A stretch of 64,000 nucleotides of DNA from Xiheibacterium sp038325765 (GCA_038325765.1 JBBQJI010000010.1:62001-126000); one strand, 5' to 3'. Shown: positions 43,801 through 52,682, counted from the first letter of the stretch. Translations and numbers: made by a program. The notes: a model not told the origin generated them from the sequence alone.

Positions 43801-43993
43801 CGCGGACGAGCTGCTCAACGCGATGCCCGGTGATTTCCGTGCCCTCATGATGCGCGGCGATGCGCTGTTCGCCCTGCGTCGCTACGCCGAGTCGCGCGAC
43901 GCGTACGCCGAGGCCCGCAAGCTCAAGCCGCGCAACAAAGACGTGTCCAAGGCCTTCTGGAAGGCCGCGCAGCTCGCCCGCAAGCAGGGATGA
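40844..43993 (+). CDS. Ser/Thr protein kinase with two kinase domains, a membrane helix and TPRs
   Basis: A 1049-residue protein from GTG 40844 (ATG 40862 possible). Kinase 1 spans about 22-300: glycine loop MARGGMGELF, catalytic loop VHRDISPPNLLV with Asp156, DFGLAKS, and SPEQAKGLPADRRTDIYACG. Kinase 2 spans about 410-690: IGIGGMGAVFRV, FALKVLHDH, IIHRDLKSENVIL with Asp537, DFGICKH, and APEQGAGLEATVASDVYAVG. Both look catalytically complete. One membrane helix is at 769-790; the periplasmic part has a Pro/Ala linker with PTAAG repeats, then TPR-like helices (GDALFALRRYAESRDAYAEA). It probably links an outside signal to phosphorylation in the cytoplasm; targets are unknown. Confidence 0.9.
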   Translation: MRVPGQMRAGASTPQSSFPQLFGKYVLVRTMARGGMGELFLAAAGERGFEKPCVVKKVLHNLDDAGVHRRFLDEATVVVRLNHANLVQVFDAGRVNEDYYLAMELVEGKDLRAVWNRCAQLHRRIPVDVAMFVLREVLRGLDYVHDAMALDLVHRDISPPNLLVGYRGEIKLTDFGLAKSAIKREMTSPGVVFGRYSYLSPEQAKGLPADRRTDIYACGIVLWELLTGRQLFPSNNRTHQEALAAVRNPIVRAPSEVVPGIPAGLDEVLLQALVADPAERYQNAGEFRAALSEILARDFPTCDVDRISEFMHDIFARECKVEAREYAQLAQQDFSDLRAQAHESEAISISDVIALEGGGPLDRARKGSSTITLGESDIVELDGPGARPFTQPNPRSLRESAQSWVGLVVAQRYRVEALIGIGGMGAVFRVTHLALGKPFALKVLHDHYTRDADIITRFMREARAATQTGHPNIIDVLDIGTTDGGDVFFVMELLEGHHLGTTVREQGPMAIRRAVHIARQICRALSAAHEVGIIHRDLKSENVILTARGKDPDFVKVLDFGICKHVNADASQTSPGLVMGSPDYMAPEQGAGLEATVASDVYAVGCILFEMLTGRLPFEGRNAIDVLMQKGARDAVRATTYRAEVPEALADVIARCLSRATSLRPPTMRALEYDLTRAVDGRASAVANVLGLQVAGDSLEGGRDDPSPAASASFHRAAIAAIDARPPGYVQPERTVIGPAPKDPGLAVVKAADDAGVPGSPMVAAGKAMLFVTLGGLLAGAAVLAFKPALFDVADQGVAVDRRATERPAAAAARTGTPTPRPDAAQIADPAASPPLSPTAGPVDAAAPTAGPTAAGPTAAGPTAKTTLGAVPSIAEWVVVAEAAVQAKHWREPAAGSLAVALTNLAIAEPGNAAIGKLRLAAANAILPIAQEDLAERRWAAAAEGFRDLVTVWPDQSEARAGLAEALFAQARVLKRLRDHQGVLSTADELLNAMPGDFRALMMRGDALFALRRYAESRDAYAEARKLKPRNKDVSKAFWKAAQLARKQG

Positions 43994-44039
43994 CGGGCGC
44001 CGGCGTCGGCCCGGCGCGGCGATCTGCGGGCGATCGCGG

Positions 44040-45491
44040 TCAGAAGAACAGCAGCGTCACGACGACGAAGCACGGCACCAAGAAGATGACGCTCCACTTC
44101 ATGTAGCCGAAGAAGCCGGGCATCTCGACCCTCGACTCCTCGGCGATGGCCTTGACCATGAAGTTTGGCCCGTTGCCGATGTACGTGTTCGCGCCCATGA
44201 ACACCGAGCCACAGGAGATGGCGACCAAGATGGCGTCGGGGACGTTGACACCCTCGACCAGCGCGCCGGCGAGGAGCCCCTTGTCGACCATGCCCGACGC
44301 GGTCTCGAAGAAGACGAGGTAGGTCGGCGCGTTGTCGAGGAAGCTCGACAGCACGCCCGCAGCCCAGAAGAATTTCGCGGGGGTGTCGACGCCGAGCTTG
44401 TCGCCACTGGCCTGGAGGATGAGCAGCGCCGGGATCATCGTCAGGAAGATGCCGATGAACAGGGCCGCGACCTCCAGAATCGGGAACCACGAGAAGTCGT
44501 TCTTCTCGCGGGTGCCAGCTGGCGTGGTGAACTTCGAGGCGATGACGCAGCCGATCATCGCGGCCTCGCGGACGAAGATGCCGTGATCGTCGCGGATGAA
44601 CGCGGCGCAGGCGACGATGCCGAGCAGCCACAGGGCGTTGATGCCGCCCTCGATGCGCAGTGGCGTGGCGTGGGCGACGTCGGCGCGGCGGACCTGCTCG
44701 GTCTCGCGGCCGTAGAAATGCCGGTCCATCCCGTAGAACACCACCAGCAGGATCACCGCGACCACGGCCATCTGCGGCCACAGGTGCAGCGTCCACAAAA
44801 ACGGCACGCCTTGCAGGTAGCCGAGGAACAGGGGTGGGTCACCGAGCGGCAGCAGCGAGCCGCCGACGTTCGACACCAAGAAGATGAAGAACACCACGAT
44901 GTGCACCTTGTGCCTGCGCTCGCGGTTGGCCCGGAGCACCGGGCGGATGAGCAGCATCGATGCCCCGGTGGTGCCGATGAACGAGGCGATGAGGGTGCCG
45001 AACAGCAAGAAGCCGGCGTTGGACTCCGGCGTGCACTCGAGATCACCGGCGAGGTAGACGCCGCCGGAGATGAAGAACAGACAGCCGAGCAGTGTGATGA
45101 AGCTGGCGTATTCGTGCATCTTCACGCCGAGTTCGGCGAAGTTGGGCTCGAGCACCGTCAACCAGAGCACGGGGTAGGCCGACAGCGCGAGGCCCAGGAG
45201 CAGCTTGTTCAGGTTGCTGTGCCACCAGTGCTCGAGCTTGGTCAGCGGCAGGATCGCGATCGACAGCAGCATCGCGGCGAAGAAGATCACCGTCCACGTC
45301 GGTGGGATCGCGTGGCCACCAGCCTCGGACGCCGACGCCACACCGGGCACGAGCGCGGCGATGATGAACGCGAGCAGGCCGCTCGTGGCGTGATGAGCGG
45401 GCCTCGTCGCGCGCTGCTCGTCCGTCGCTGCACTGGCTGCGCGGCCATGGTGGTGACGACGGGGCAGGGGGCGGAAGAGGGGCTCGGGCAT
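44040..45491 (-). CDS. NhaD-type Na+/H+ antiporter
   Basis: A 483-residue membrane protein from ATG 45491 (GGAG 5 bases upstream). After a basic start it has about 12 helices, beginning with LLAFIIAALVPGVASAS. Family blocks: LPLTKLEHWWHSNLNKL, GTTGASMLLIRPVLRAN, VSNVGGSLLPLGDPPLFLGY, FLDNAPTYLVFFETASG and GSVFMGANTYIGNGPNFMVK. These match the NhaD/ion-transporter superfamily that exchanges Na+ or Li+ for H+ at the inner membrane. The Asp residues in GGSLLPLGDPP and SSFLDNAPTY are likely transport residues. It is divergent from mutS2. Confidence 0.85.
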   Translation of the reverse strand: MPEPLFRPLPRRHHHGRAASAATDEQRATRPAHHATSGLLAFIIAALVPGVASASEAGGHAIPPTWTVIFFAAMLLSIAILPLTKLEHWWHSNLNKLLLGLALSAYPVLWLTVLEPNFAELGVKMHEYASFITLLGCLFFISGGVYLAGDLECTPESNAGFLLFGTLIASFIGTTGASMLLIRPVLRANRERRHKVHIVVFFIFLVSNVGGSLLPLGDPPLFLGYLQGVPFLWTLHLWPQMAVVAVILLVVFYGMDRHFYGRETEQVRRADVAHATPLRIEGGINALWLLGIVACAAFIRDDHGIFVREAAMIGCVIASKFTTPAGTREKNDFSWFPILEVAALFIGIFLTMIPALLILQASGDKLGVDTPAKFFWAAGVLSSFLDNAPTYLVFFETASGMVDKGLLAGALVEGVNVPDAILVAISCGSVFMGANTYIGNGPNFMVKAIAEESRVEMPGFFGYMKWSVIFLVPCFVVVTLLFF

Positions 45492-45579
45492 CGGAACTCC
45501 AGCGGTGAGCGGGGGGCCAAGAGGAGCGAGAAACGGCAAGTTGGCGCATGTTACGCCGCGGGATCCGACGCGGCTAGTG

Positions 45580-45585
45580 CATAAT
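45580..45585 (+). promoter_or_regulatory. -10 box before mutS2
   Basis: CATAAT (5 of 6 to TATAAT) ends 11 bases before the ATG at 45597, with no Shine-Dalgarno. Confidence 0.35.
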
Positions 45586-45596
45586 CGAGCTGCATC

Positions 45597-48206
45597 ATGG
45601 CGGGCGAAGTGGGGGGCGAAACGGGCGGCAACGTGGAGGGCGGCGAAGTGGGGCCGCATGAAGTGGAATCGGGCGACGGGTCCGCGGACGACGGGTCCGC
45701 GGACGACGCGGGCCTCGCCGGCGCGATGCACCTCGAGTGGGGCACGATCGTCGACGAGCTGAACGGTCGGCTGTGCAGCCCGGCGGCGCGCGCCAGCTGC
45801 AGTGCGGCGATCGGCGCGGACGGGCGCCTGGGGGTCTCGGCGTCGCCGAGCTTCCACGGAGATCTGGCGATGTGCCGCGCGCGGCTGGAGGAGGTCGACG
45901 AGCTCGAGCTGTTGCTGCAGGCGAGCCCGGAACTCGGGCTGGCACGGCGGCTCGCGCACGTCATCGGATTGCGCGAGCCGCTGGGCCGCGCCTTGCGGGG
46001 ATTGCCGCTGTCGGTGCACGAATTGTTGGCGACGGCCGATGTGCTCGCGGTCGCCACCGGTGTGGCATCCGCGCTGCGCGACGCGCGTGAGGCCGGACGC
46101 ACCGGGCCCGATCCGTTCGCCCACCTCGGCGTGCTGCTCGCTGGGCTCGACCCGCCCGGTGCCCTCGCCGCGAAGCTCGCGCGCGCGATCGATCGCGACG
46201 GCGCCAGCGGCGAGCCGGCGCTTGCCGACGCCGCGAGTCCGACCCTCGCCGCGCTGCGGGATCGCGTGCGCCAGGCCAAGGTCGCGCTGCGCCAGGCGGC
46301 CGAGCGATTGCTGCGACGACCCGGCCTCGCCGAGGCGTTCGGCGACGCCTTCGTCACCGAGCGCGAGGGGCGGGTGGTCGTCCCGGTGCGCGCCTCGGCG
46401 TTCTCGAAGAGCGGCGCGCCGGGGACCCTCTCCGGGATCATCCACGACACCAGCCAGAGCGGGGCGACGCTGTTCGTCGAGCCGCATGCGCTGGTCGACG
46501 ACAACAACGCGCTGCGCACGGCGATCGCAGCGGCGCGCAGCGAGGAGCAGCGCATCATCGCCGAGCTGTCGCGCGAGGTCGGCGAGCACGCGACGCGCAT
46601 CGCCGCATGCGGCACGGCGCTCGTGCTGCTCGACGCCGTGCACGCGCGGCTGATGGTCTCGCAGGCCTATGGCGGCGTGGCGCCCGCGTTGATCGAGCCC
46701 GGCCCGGACGCCGCGTTGGCGCTGCCCGACGCGCGCCACCCGATCATGCTGCTGCGCGGCATCCGGGAGGTCGTACCCAACGATCTCGGCCTGCACGTCG
46801 GCACCGCGCTCATCGTCAGCGGCCCCAATGCAGGCGGCAAGACGGTCGCACTCAAGACCCTGGGCCTGTGCGTGCTGCTCGCCAAGGCTGGCCTGCGGCT
46901 GCCGACCTCGAGTTCCGCCACCGTGCCGGTGTTCCGCACGGTGGTGACGGACGTCGGTGACGACCAGTCGATCGCCCGCAACCTCAGCACGTTCACCGCC
47001 CACATCGGCAACGTGCGGCAGGCCTGCGCCGCGGCGGCAGACGACGGCGTGGGCACGCTGGTGCTGCTCGACGAGGTCGCCGTCGGCACCGATCCCGACC
47101 AGGGCGGCGCGCTGGCCGAGGCGATCGTGACCTCGCTCGTGGATCTCGGCGCCACGCTCGTGGTCACCACCCACTACGAGCGCCTCAAGCTGCTGGCCCA
47201 CGCCCAGCCCGGGCGCTTCGTCAACGCCGCGGTGGGCTTCGATCTGCAGGCGCTGCGCTCGACGTTCCGCGTGCACGTGGGCATCCCCGGCAACTCGAGC
47301 GCCCTGGCCGTCGCGCGGCGCGTCGGTCTGCCGGAGTCTGTCGTCGCGCGGGCGACCGCGCTGGTGGACTCCGGCGCCCGCCGTGTCGACGTGCTGCTCG
47401 GCGAGGTTGCGGCCCTGCGCGAGCAACTGATCGACGAGACCGCCGGCCTCGCGCGCGAGCGGGCGGCGGCAGCGGCGGCACGACTGCGGCTCGAGGCACT
47501 CGAGCGCGACGAGAGCGAGCGCGCGTCGGCCAAGCTGCTGCGCGCCCACTCGGCGGTCGCGGCCGAGCTGCGCGGACTGCAGGCCGAGCTCCGCGACGCC
47601 CGCAAGGCCGCGCGCCGGGGCGAGGATGCCGACGTCACCGCCACGGTGCAGCGCGCGGGCGAGGTGGTCGCGCGTCATCGGCCTGCCGCGCCGGTGCCCG
47701 TGGGCGAGCCGCCCAAGGTGCTCGCCCGTGGCGATCGCGTCCGCGTCGAGACCCTCGGCGCCGTCGGCGAGGTCGTCGCGATCAAGGGCGATCGCGTGAC
47801 CGTGCAGCTGCCCCACCTGCGCACCACCGTCTCGCGCAGCGATCTGCGGCCGGCGCTCGCCACCGCGCGCCAGAAGGTGGCGTCGGCGCAGCGCGGGCCG
47901 ACGGTCGTGAGCGAAGCCGGCCGTCACTTCGGCGCCGACGCGCGGCCCGTCGATCCCGGCATCGACAACGTCGTCGATCTGCGCGGCGTGAGGGCCGATG
48001 AAGCCCTCGCCCTGCTCGAGGTCTCGCTCGCCCGCGCGATCGAGGACGACTGCGAGGTGCTGATCGTGCGCCATGGCCATGGCTCGGGCGCCCTGCGCCA
48101 GGCGGTCCGCGATCACCTGCCGCACCTCGGTCACGTGGCGCGGCATCGGCCGGGGCTCGCGCCCGAAGGTGGCGACGCCGTCACCGTGGTATGGGTGCGT
48201 GGGTGA
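45597..48206 (+). CDS. mutS2: MutS2 endonuclease/ATPase
   Basis: An 869-residue MutS2. An acidic Gly-rich extension of about 40 residues precedes the usual start (MHLEWGTIVDELNGRL). The clamp region has FVTEREGRVVVPVRA and SGATLFVEP. The ATPase has Walker A GPNAGGKT (Lys415), the signature STFTAHIGN, and Walker B LVLLDEVAVGTDP. A coiled coil follows (about 600-690), and the C-terminus is a Smr domain with NVVDLRGVRADEAL and IVRHGHGSGALR. In bacteria MutS2 acts on branched DNA or on collided ribosomes. The next gene, a barrel-SppA fusion, overlaps its 3-prime end. Confidence 0.93.
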   Translation: MAGEVGGETGGNVEGGEVGPHEVESGDGSADDGSADDAGLAGAMHLEWGTIVDELNGRLCSPAARASCSAAIGADGRLGVSASPSFHGDLAMCRARLEEVDELELLLQASPELGLARRLAHVIGLREPLGRALRGLPLSVHELLATADVLAVATGVASALRDAREAGRTGPDPFAHLGVLLAGLDPPGALAAKLARAIDRDGASGEPALADAASPTLAALRDRVRQAKVALRQAAERLLRRPGLAEAFGDAFVTEREGRVVVPVRASAFSKSGAPGTLSGIIHDTSQSGATLFVEPHALVDDNNALRTAIAAARSEEQRIIAELSREVGEHATRIAACGTALVLLDAVHARLMVSQAYGGVAPALIEPGPDAALALPDARHPIMLLRGIREVVPNDLGLHVGTALIVSGPNAGGKTVALKTLGLCVLLAKAGLRLPTSSSATVPVFRTVVTDVGDDQSIARNLSTFTAHIGNVRQACAAAADDGVGTLVLLDEVAVGTDPDQGGALAEAIVTSLVDLGATLVVTTHYERLKLLAHAQPGRFVNAAVGFDLQALRSTFRVHVGIPGNSSALAVARRVGLPESVVARATALVDSGARRVDVLLGEVAALREQLIDETAGLARERAAAAAARLRLEALERDESERASAKLLRAHSAVAAELRGLQAELRDARKAARRGEDADVTATVQRAGEVVARHRPAAPVPVGEPPKVLARGDRVRVETLGAVGEVVAIKGDRVTVQLPHLRTTVSRSDLRPALATARQKVASAQRGPTVVSEAGRHFGADARPVDPGIDNVVDLRGVRADEALALLEVSLARAIEDDCEVLIVRHGHGSGALRQAVRDHLPHLGHVARHRPGLAPEGGDAVTVVWVRG

Positions 48207-50893
48207 GACGCAGCGCGACCTTGCGCGGGCCCGTCCGCCGGCACCGCCGATCGCCGCAGACGCTCGCGATCGTCGTCGCGCTCACGCCCACCCTCGCCGT
48301 GGCCGGGCCCAACGAGGGTGAGCCGCGCCCGATCACGCGCGACGCCGATCGCGTCTACACCACGGTCGCGGGCGAAGCCGACGGCGCGGCCACCGTGACC
48401 AACCCGGCGAACCTCGGCTTCCTGCGCGGGTTCAACGGCGTCGTGGACCTGTCGTGGACCCGGCCCTCGTCGTTGCGCCGCGGCGACGGCGTCGGTGTGT
48501 TGCTCGGCATCCCGCTGCCGTGGCAGATCGCCGCGCTCGGCTTCGCGTACCAGTACCTCGATCCGTTCACCCCCGGGCCCGACGACGGCGGCACCGACAG
48601 CCCGCAGAACGCCGACGATCCGTACAGCAAGATCAGCTTCGCCCTCGCGGTGCCCATGCAGCGCTGGCTGCGTCGCGCGCCCCGGGCCCTGCGCAACCTG
48701 TCGGTGGGGCTGTCGTACTCGCGCCTGATGTCGACCCAGAACTTCCACGCCGCCGGCACCAACGCCGTGGACCTCGCGCTGTCGTGGTGGCCCAGTCGCT
48801 TCCTCGCGTTCGGCTTGGTCGCGCGCAGCATCAACGCTCCGCGCACCGGCCCCTCGCCCCAGGTCCCGCAGTCGTATGTGTTCGATCCCGAGATCGCGCT
48901 GCGGCCACTCGGCACCGGCGCACTGGAGCTCGCCGTCGGCAGCCGCATCGCCCCGTGGGTGCTCAGCGACGCCCGCTTCCGCACCCACTTCGTCGATCCA
49001 CGGGGCCGCCTGCTCATCTCGCTGCGGGGCGTGAAGGTGTTCGCCGAGGCCGAGCGCTTCGCGTTCTTCCCCAGCGGATCGGCGCTCGCCGAGGGCGTCG
49101 GTCGCCGCGATGCCGTACGGATCACCGCGGGTTTCGGCCTCGACTTCGGGCACTTCGGATTCCTCGGCGGCGCCAGCACCTCGGCCGGCGGCGCGTCGTC
49201 GTTCGGCGCCGACGGCGGTGTCGCCCGCATCCGCCTGTCGCAGGAGCGCTACGAGAGCGTCGTCAACGTGCAGGCGCGGCTCGTCACCAAGATCGCGCTG
49301 CGCAAGTACGCCGGCGATCGGGCCCTGTGGCAGCTCATCCGCCACATCGACGAGATCGGCGAGCGCCGCGGCGTGGCGCTGATCGAGACCGAGGGCCTCG
49401 CGCTGGGCTATCCACAGCTCGAAGAGGTGCGCGAGGCGCTGCTCCGGCTGCAGCGCAGCGGCGGCCGCGTCGTCACCTACATGCACGGCGGTTCACTGCG
49501 CGCCTACTTCGTCGCCGCGGCGTCCGATCGCATCGTCGCCCACCCCAACGCCGCGCTCGAGCTGCTGGGGATGCGGATCCAGTCGTTCTACTTCGCCGAT
49601 CTGCTGGCCAAGCTCGGGGTCGCGGCCGAGTTCGTGCGCGTCGCCCAGTTCAAGGGTGTGCCCGACACGTGGCAGCGCCCAGGCGCGAGCGATCCGGTCG
49701 CGCGGCAACGGTCGATGTTCTTCGCCGACATCTGGAATCACGTGCTGCGCACGGTGGCCCGCGATCGCGGTCAGGATCCGCTGACGGTGAAGGACTGGAT
49801 CGATCAGGCGCCGATCGCCGTGCCCGAGGCGTTGCGTGGCGGGATCATCGACGAGATGTCGTTCCCCGACGAGATCGACGCCCGCTTGGAGCGCTGGCTC
49901 GGACGCAAGGTCCGCATCGAAGAGCCCGATCGCAGGCGCGAACACACGGCCACCTTCGGTCCGCAGCAGCGGATCGCGGTGCTCACGATCGAGGGCGACC
50001 TGCTGGGCGGTAACAGCTTCACCATCCCGCTGCTGGGGCGGAAGATCGCCGGCGCGGCGACGCTGACCAAGCAGATCGAGGCGCTGCGCAAGGACGACTC
50101 GGTCCGCGCCGTCGTCGTTCGCATCGACAGCCCCGGTGGATCGGTGCGCGCTGCCGACGACATCGCCCGCGAGCTCGACCTCACCCGCAAGCGCAAGCCG
50201 GTGGTGGTCTCGATGGGCAACACCTGCGCCAGCGGCGGCTACTACATCGCCACCGCGGGCCAGTACATCTTCGCCGACGCGACCACGGCCACCGGCAGCA
50301 TCGGCATCTTCTATCCCAAGTTCGACCTGTCGGGCCTGGCCGCGAAGCTCGGCATCGGAATCGACCAGTTCGACTTCGGCGAGCACGCCGGGCTGCGCTC
50401 GTGGTGGAAGCCCTACGACGACGACGAGCGCGAGGCGGCGCAGCGCGATATCGAGGACAGCTATCGCGAGTTCACCGCCCGGGTCGCGGCCGCGCGCAAC
50501 ATGACGCCCGCTCAGGTGGACGCCGTCGCCCGCGGGCGGGTGTGGAGCGGCGTGCGGGCGATCGAGAATGGCCTGGTCGACGACTACGGCGGCCTGCGCG
50601 AGGCCGTGCTGCGGGCCCGGGCCATCGTTGCGCTGGGCCCCGACGACGGCGACGTCGTCATCTTCCCCGAGCCACCGACGGCGCTGCAGAACTTGCGGGC
50701 GATCCTCGGCGTCCGCGTGCCCAACCCGCTCGGCGGCGAGGCGGACGTCCGCGGGCTCGGTCAGTTCGCGCTCGGTTGGACGCTGCCGCGGCCGGTGATG
50801 CGGGCGCTGGCGCTGCTGCCGGTGGCGCTGTGGTACGGCGAGCGTCCGGGCGCGATGGCGCTCGCCGAGGAGTCCTTCACGATCGAGGACTGA
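48191..50893 (+). CDS. Putative outer-membrane barrel fused to a tandem SppA peptidase (copy 1)
   Basis: 900 residues from ATG 48191 (GTG 48203 overlaps the mutS2 stop and is equally possible). A signal peptide ends near TLAVAGPNE. Residues about 45-355 consist of short alternating amphipathic strands starting with TVTNPANLGFLRGF and containing IALRPLGTGALELAVGS, like FadL/PorV-type barrels. From about 365 there is a full SppA-like tandem: the N-repeat contains RVAQFKGVPDTW with Lys488, the C-repeat contains VVSMGNTCASGGYYIAT with Ser681. These match the Ser-Lys dyad of SppA, with spacing 193 (about 200 in E. coli SppA). It should be an exported protease facing the periplasm or cell surface. 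Confidence 0.8.
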   Translation: MGAWVRRSATLRGPVRRHRRSPQTLAIVVALTPTLAVAGPNEGEPRPITRDADRVYTTVAGEADGAATVTNPANLGFLRGFNGVVDLSWTRPSSLRRGDGVGVLLGIPLPWQIAALGFAYQYLDPFTPGPDDGGTDSPQNADDPYSKISFALAVPMQRWLRRAPRALRNLSVGLSYSRLMSTQNFHAAGTNAVDLALSWWPSRFLAFGLVARSINAPRTGPSPQVPQSYVFDPEIALRPLGTGALELAVGSRIAPWVLSDARFRTHFVDPRGRLLISLRGVKVFAEAERFAFFPSGSALAEGVGRRDAVRITAGFGLDFGHFGFLGGASTSAGGASSFGADGGVARIRLSQERYESVVNVQARLVTKIALRKYAGDRALWQLIRHIDEIGERRGVALIETEGLALGYPQLEEVREALLRLQRSGGRVVTYMHGGSLRAYFVAAASDRIVAHPNAALELLGMRIQSFYFADLLAKLGVAAEFVRVAQFKGVPDTWQRPGASDPVARQRSMFFADIWNHVLRTVARDRGQDPLTVKDWIDQAPIAVPEALRGGIIDEMSFPDEIDARLERWLGRKVRIEEPDRRREHTATFGPQQRIAVLTIEGDLLGGNSFTIPLLGRKIAGAATLTKQIEALRKDDSVRAVVVRIDSPGGSVRAADDIARELDLTRKRKPVVVSMGNTCASGGYYIATAGQYIFADATTATGSIGIFYPKFDLSGLAAKLGIGIDQFDFGEHAGLRSWWKPYDDDEREAAQRDIEDSYREFTARVAAARNMTPAQVDAVARGRVWSGVRAIENGLVDDYGGLREAVLRARAIVALGPDDGDVVIFPEPPTALQNLRAILGVRVPNPLGGEADVRGLGQFALGWTLPRPVMRALALLPVALWYGERPGAMALAEESFTIED

Positions 50894-50905
50894 ATCGGGC
50901 CCGAT
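50894..50905. other. 12-base perfect palindrome between convergent genes
   Basis: ATCGGGCCCGAT directly follows the stop of the barrel-SppA gene and faces sodB. It may be part of a terminator stem or a binding site; nothing else marks it. Confidence 0.4.
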
Positions 50906-50941
50906 GACGCCACGCGTCGCCGGGCACCATCGAGCGCCGCG

Positions 50942-51520
50942 CTAGGCGAGGTTCTCGTTCGCGAAGTCCCAGTTGATCAGGTGATCGAAGAACGCGTTGA
51001 TGAAGTTGGGGCGCGCGTTGCGGTAGTCGATGTAATAGGCGTGCTCCCACACATCTAGGGTGATGATGCAGCGCTTGCCCTCGCGCAGCGGCGTGTCGGC
51101 GTTGGCGGTGGTGGTGACCGACAGCTTGCCGCCGTCATCGACCAGCCACGCCCAGCCCGAGCCGAAGCGGCCGATGGCGGCCGCGGTGAAGTCGGCGCGG
51201 AACTTGTCGTAGCCGCCGAAGTCGCGGGTGATCGCCTCGGCGATCGCACCGCGGGGCTGGCCGCCGCCGGACGGCTTCATGCTGTGCCAGAAGAAGGTGT
51301 GGTTCCAGACCTGCGCGGCCTGGTTGAACAGCGCACCCTCGGTGGAGCGGATGAGCTCCTCGAGCGACTTGTTCTCCTCGGGCTTGCCGGCCACGAGCTC
51401 GTTGAGCTTGTTCAGGTAGGCCTGGTGGTGCTTACCGTAGTGGTAGTCGAAGGTCTCGGCGCTCATGTGGGGCACGAGCGCGTCCTTGGCGTAGGGCAGC
51501 GGCGGAAGTGTGAAGCTCAC
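50942..51520 (-). CDS. sodB: Iron/manganese superoxide dismutase
   Basis: A 192-residue enzyme from GTG 51520 (VSFTLPPLPYAKDALVPH), the length and start expected for SodB. It converts superoxide to oxygen and hydrogen peroxide. Metal ligands: His27 in DYHYGKHHQAYL, the His in AAQVWNHTFFW, and Asp and His in TLDVWEHAYYIDYRNARP. AAIGRFGSGWAWLV and NQAAQVWNHTF, with Gln-Ala-Ala in place of Asn-Ala-Ala, fit the Fe-type group; metal specificity is inference. There is no signal peptide, so it is cytoplasmic. GAGG lies upstream at short spacing. Confidence 0.95.
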   Translation of the reverse strand: MSFTLPPLPYAKDALVPHMSAETFDYHYGKHHQAYLNKLNELVAGKPEENKSLEELIRSTEGALFNQAAQVWNHTFFWHSMKPSGGGQPRGAIAEAITRDFGGYDKFRADFTAAAIGRFGSGWAWLVDDGGKLSVTTTANADTPLREGKRCIITLDVWEHAYYIDYRNARPNFINAFFDHLINWDFANENLA

Positions 51521-51755
51521 ATTGACCTCGGTCTTCGGGCGAACGCCGAAGACGGCGGAGGGTGGCACGCACGCTGGGGCGCGTCAAACCGCGCTGCATG
51601 CGTGCAGTCGGCGCCTGCACCGTCATGGGCGCCAGGTGTGCATCAGCCGCGACGCGCTCGAAGGCCCGGAGCTCGTTCGGTGCTACCGTGGACGGGCACC
51701 CCGAGGCGAGGACCGGGCATCGTGCTCGGCCGCGACCGGAAGGCGGAGGCAGCAC

Positions 51756-52682
51756 GTGAGCGACAACTCCGAAGTGAAGTATGGGCGCCCCAGCGCCACG
51801 ACTGGCACGTCGAACCTCGGTGAGGCGGTGGGCGGTGCCGACACGGCGCGCCGCCCTGTCACGGTCCCCGAGATCCGCGCGCGCAAGGGCGGCATGCCGC
51901 TCACGATGGTGACGGCCTATGATGCCACCTTCGCGCGCATGCTCGACGACGCCGGCATCGAGATGCTGCTCGTCGGCGACTCGCTCGGCATGGTGGTGCA
52001 GGGCAATCCCGACACCCTCGGCGTGGGCGTCGACGACATCGTCTATCACTGCAAGGCGGTGGCCCGCGGCAATCGCTGGGCCCACGTCGTCGGTGACATG
52101 CCGTTTCTCAGCTATCAGGTCACGCCCGAAGAGGCGGTGCGCAACGCCGGTCGCATTCTCGCCGAGGGCCGCGCCCACGCCGTCAAGCTCGAGGGCGGCG
52201 CTGCGATGGCGGCCACGATCCGGCGCATCGTCGACGTCGGCATCCCGGTGATGGCCCATGTCGGGCTCACCCCGCAGTCGGTCCACGCGCTCGGGGGATT
52301 CCGCGTGCAGGGCCGCGACGACGCCGCGGCCCAGCGCATCCTCGCCGATGCGCACGCCGTGACCGATGCGGGGGCCTATGCGCTGGTGCTGGAGGGTATC
52401 CCCGGTGAGCTCGCGGCGCGGATCACCGAGGAGGTGTCGATCCCCACGATCGGGATCGGCGCGGGGGTGCACTGCGATGGTCAGGTGCTGGTCTGCTACG
52501 ACTTGCTGGGGATGACCGCCGATCTGCGGCCCAAGTTCGTCAAGCGCTACGACGAGGGGCACACGCGGGTGGTCGGCGCCGCCCAGGCGTTCCGCGACGA
52601 GGTCCGCCGCCGCGAGTTCCCCGGCCCGGAGCACACCTTTGGCATGCGCAAGCGACCGGTTCCGGTGACCGGCACTGGCTGA
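51756..52682 (+). CDS. panB: Ketopantoate hydroxymethyltransferase
   Basis: A 308-residue enzyme from GTG 51756, with GGAGG at 51745-51749. It makes ketopantoate from 2-oxoisovalerate and methylene-tetrahydrofolate, the first step to pantothenate and CoA. Blocks: MVTAYDATFARMLDDAGIEM, VGDSLGMVVQGNPDTLGV (Mg site), AVKLEGGAAMA, VMAHVGLTPQSVHALGGF, LVLEGIPGELA with the likely catalytic Glu, and IGIGAGVHCDGQVLVCYDLLG. An N-terminal extension of about 35 residues (Ser/Thr/Gly-rich) is unusual. It stands alone; no panC is nearby. The last codons are in a 14-base tandem duplication. Confidence 0.95.
   Translation: MSDNSEVKYGRPSATTGTSNLGEAVGGADTARRPVTVPEIRARKGGMPLTMVTAYDATFARMLDDAGIEMLLVGDSLGMVVQGNPDTLGVGVDDIVYHCKAVARGNRWAHVVGDMPFLSYQVTPEEAVRNAGRILAEGRAHAVKLEGGAAMAATIRRIVDVGIPVMAHVGLTPQSVHALGGFRVQGRDDAAAQRILADAHAVTDAGAYALVLEGIPGELAARITEEVSIPTIGIGAGVHCDGQVLVCYDLLGMTADLRPKFVKRYDEGHTRVVGAAQAFRDEVRRREFPGPEHTFGMRKRPVPVTGTG

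Noticed and set aside
44040..48146. A minus-strand open frame of 1368 codons running from the antiporter across mutS2
   Set aside because: Only the last 483 residues (from 45491) look like a protein family; the rest is antisense to mutS2, Arg/Gln/Gly-rich and without motifs, a normal effect of high GC.
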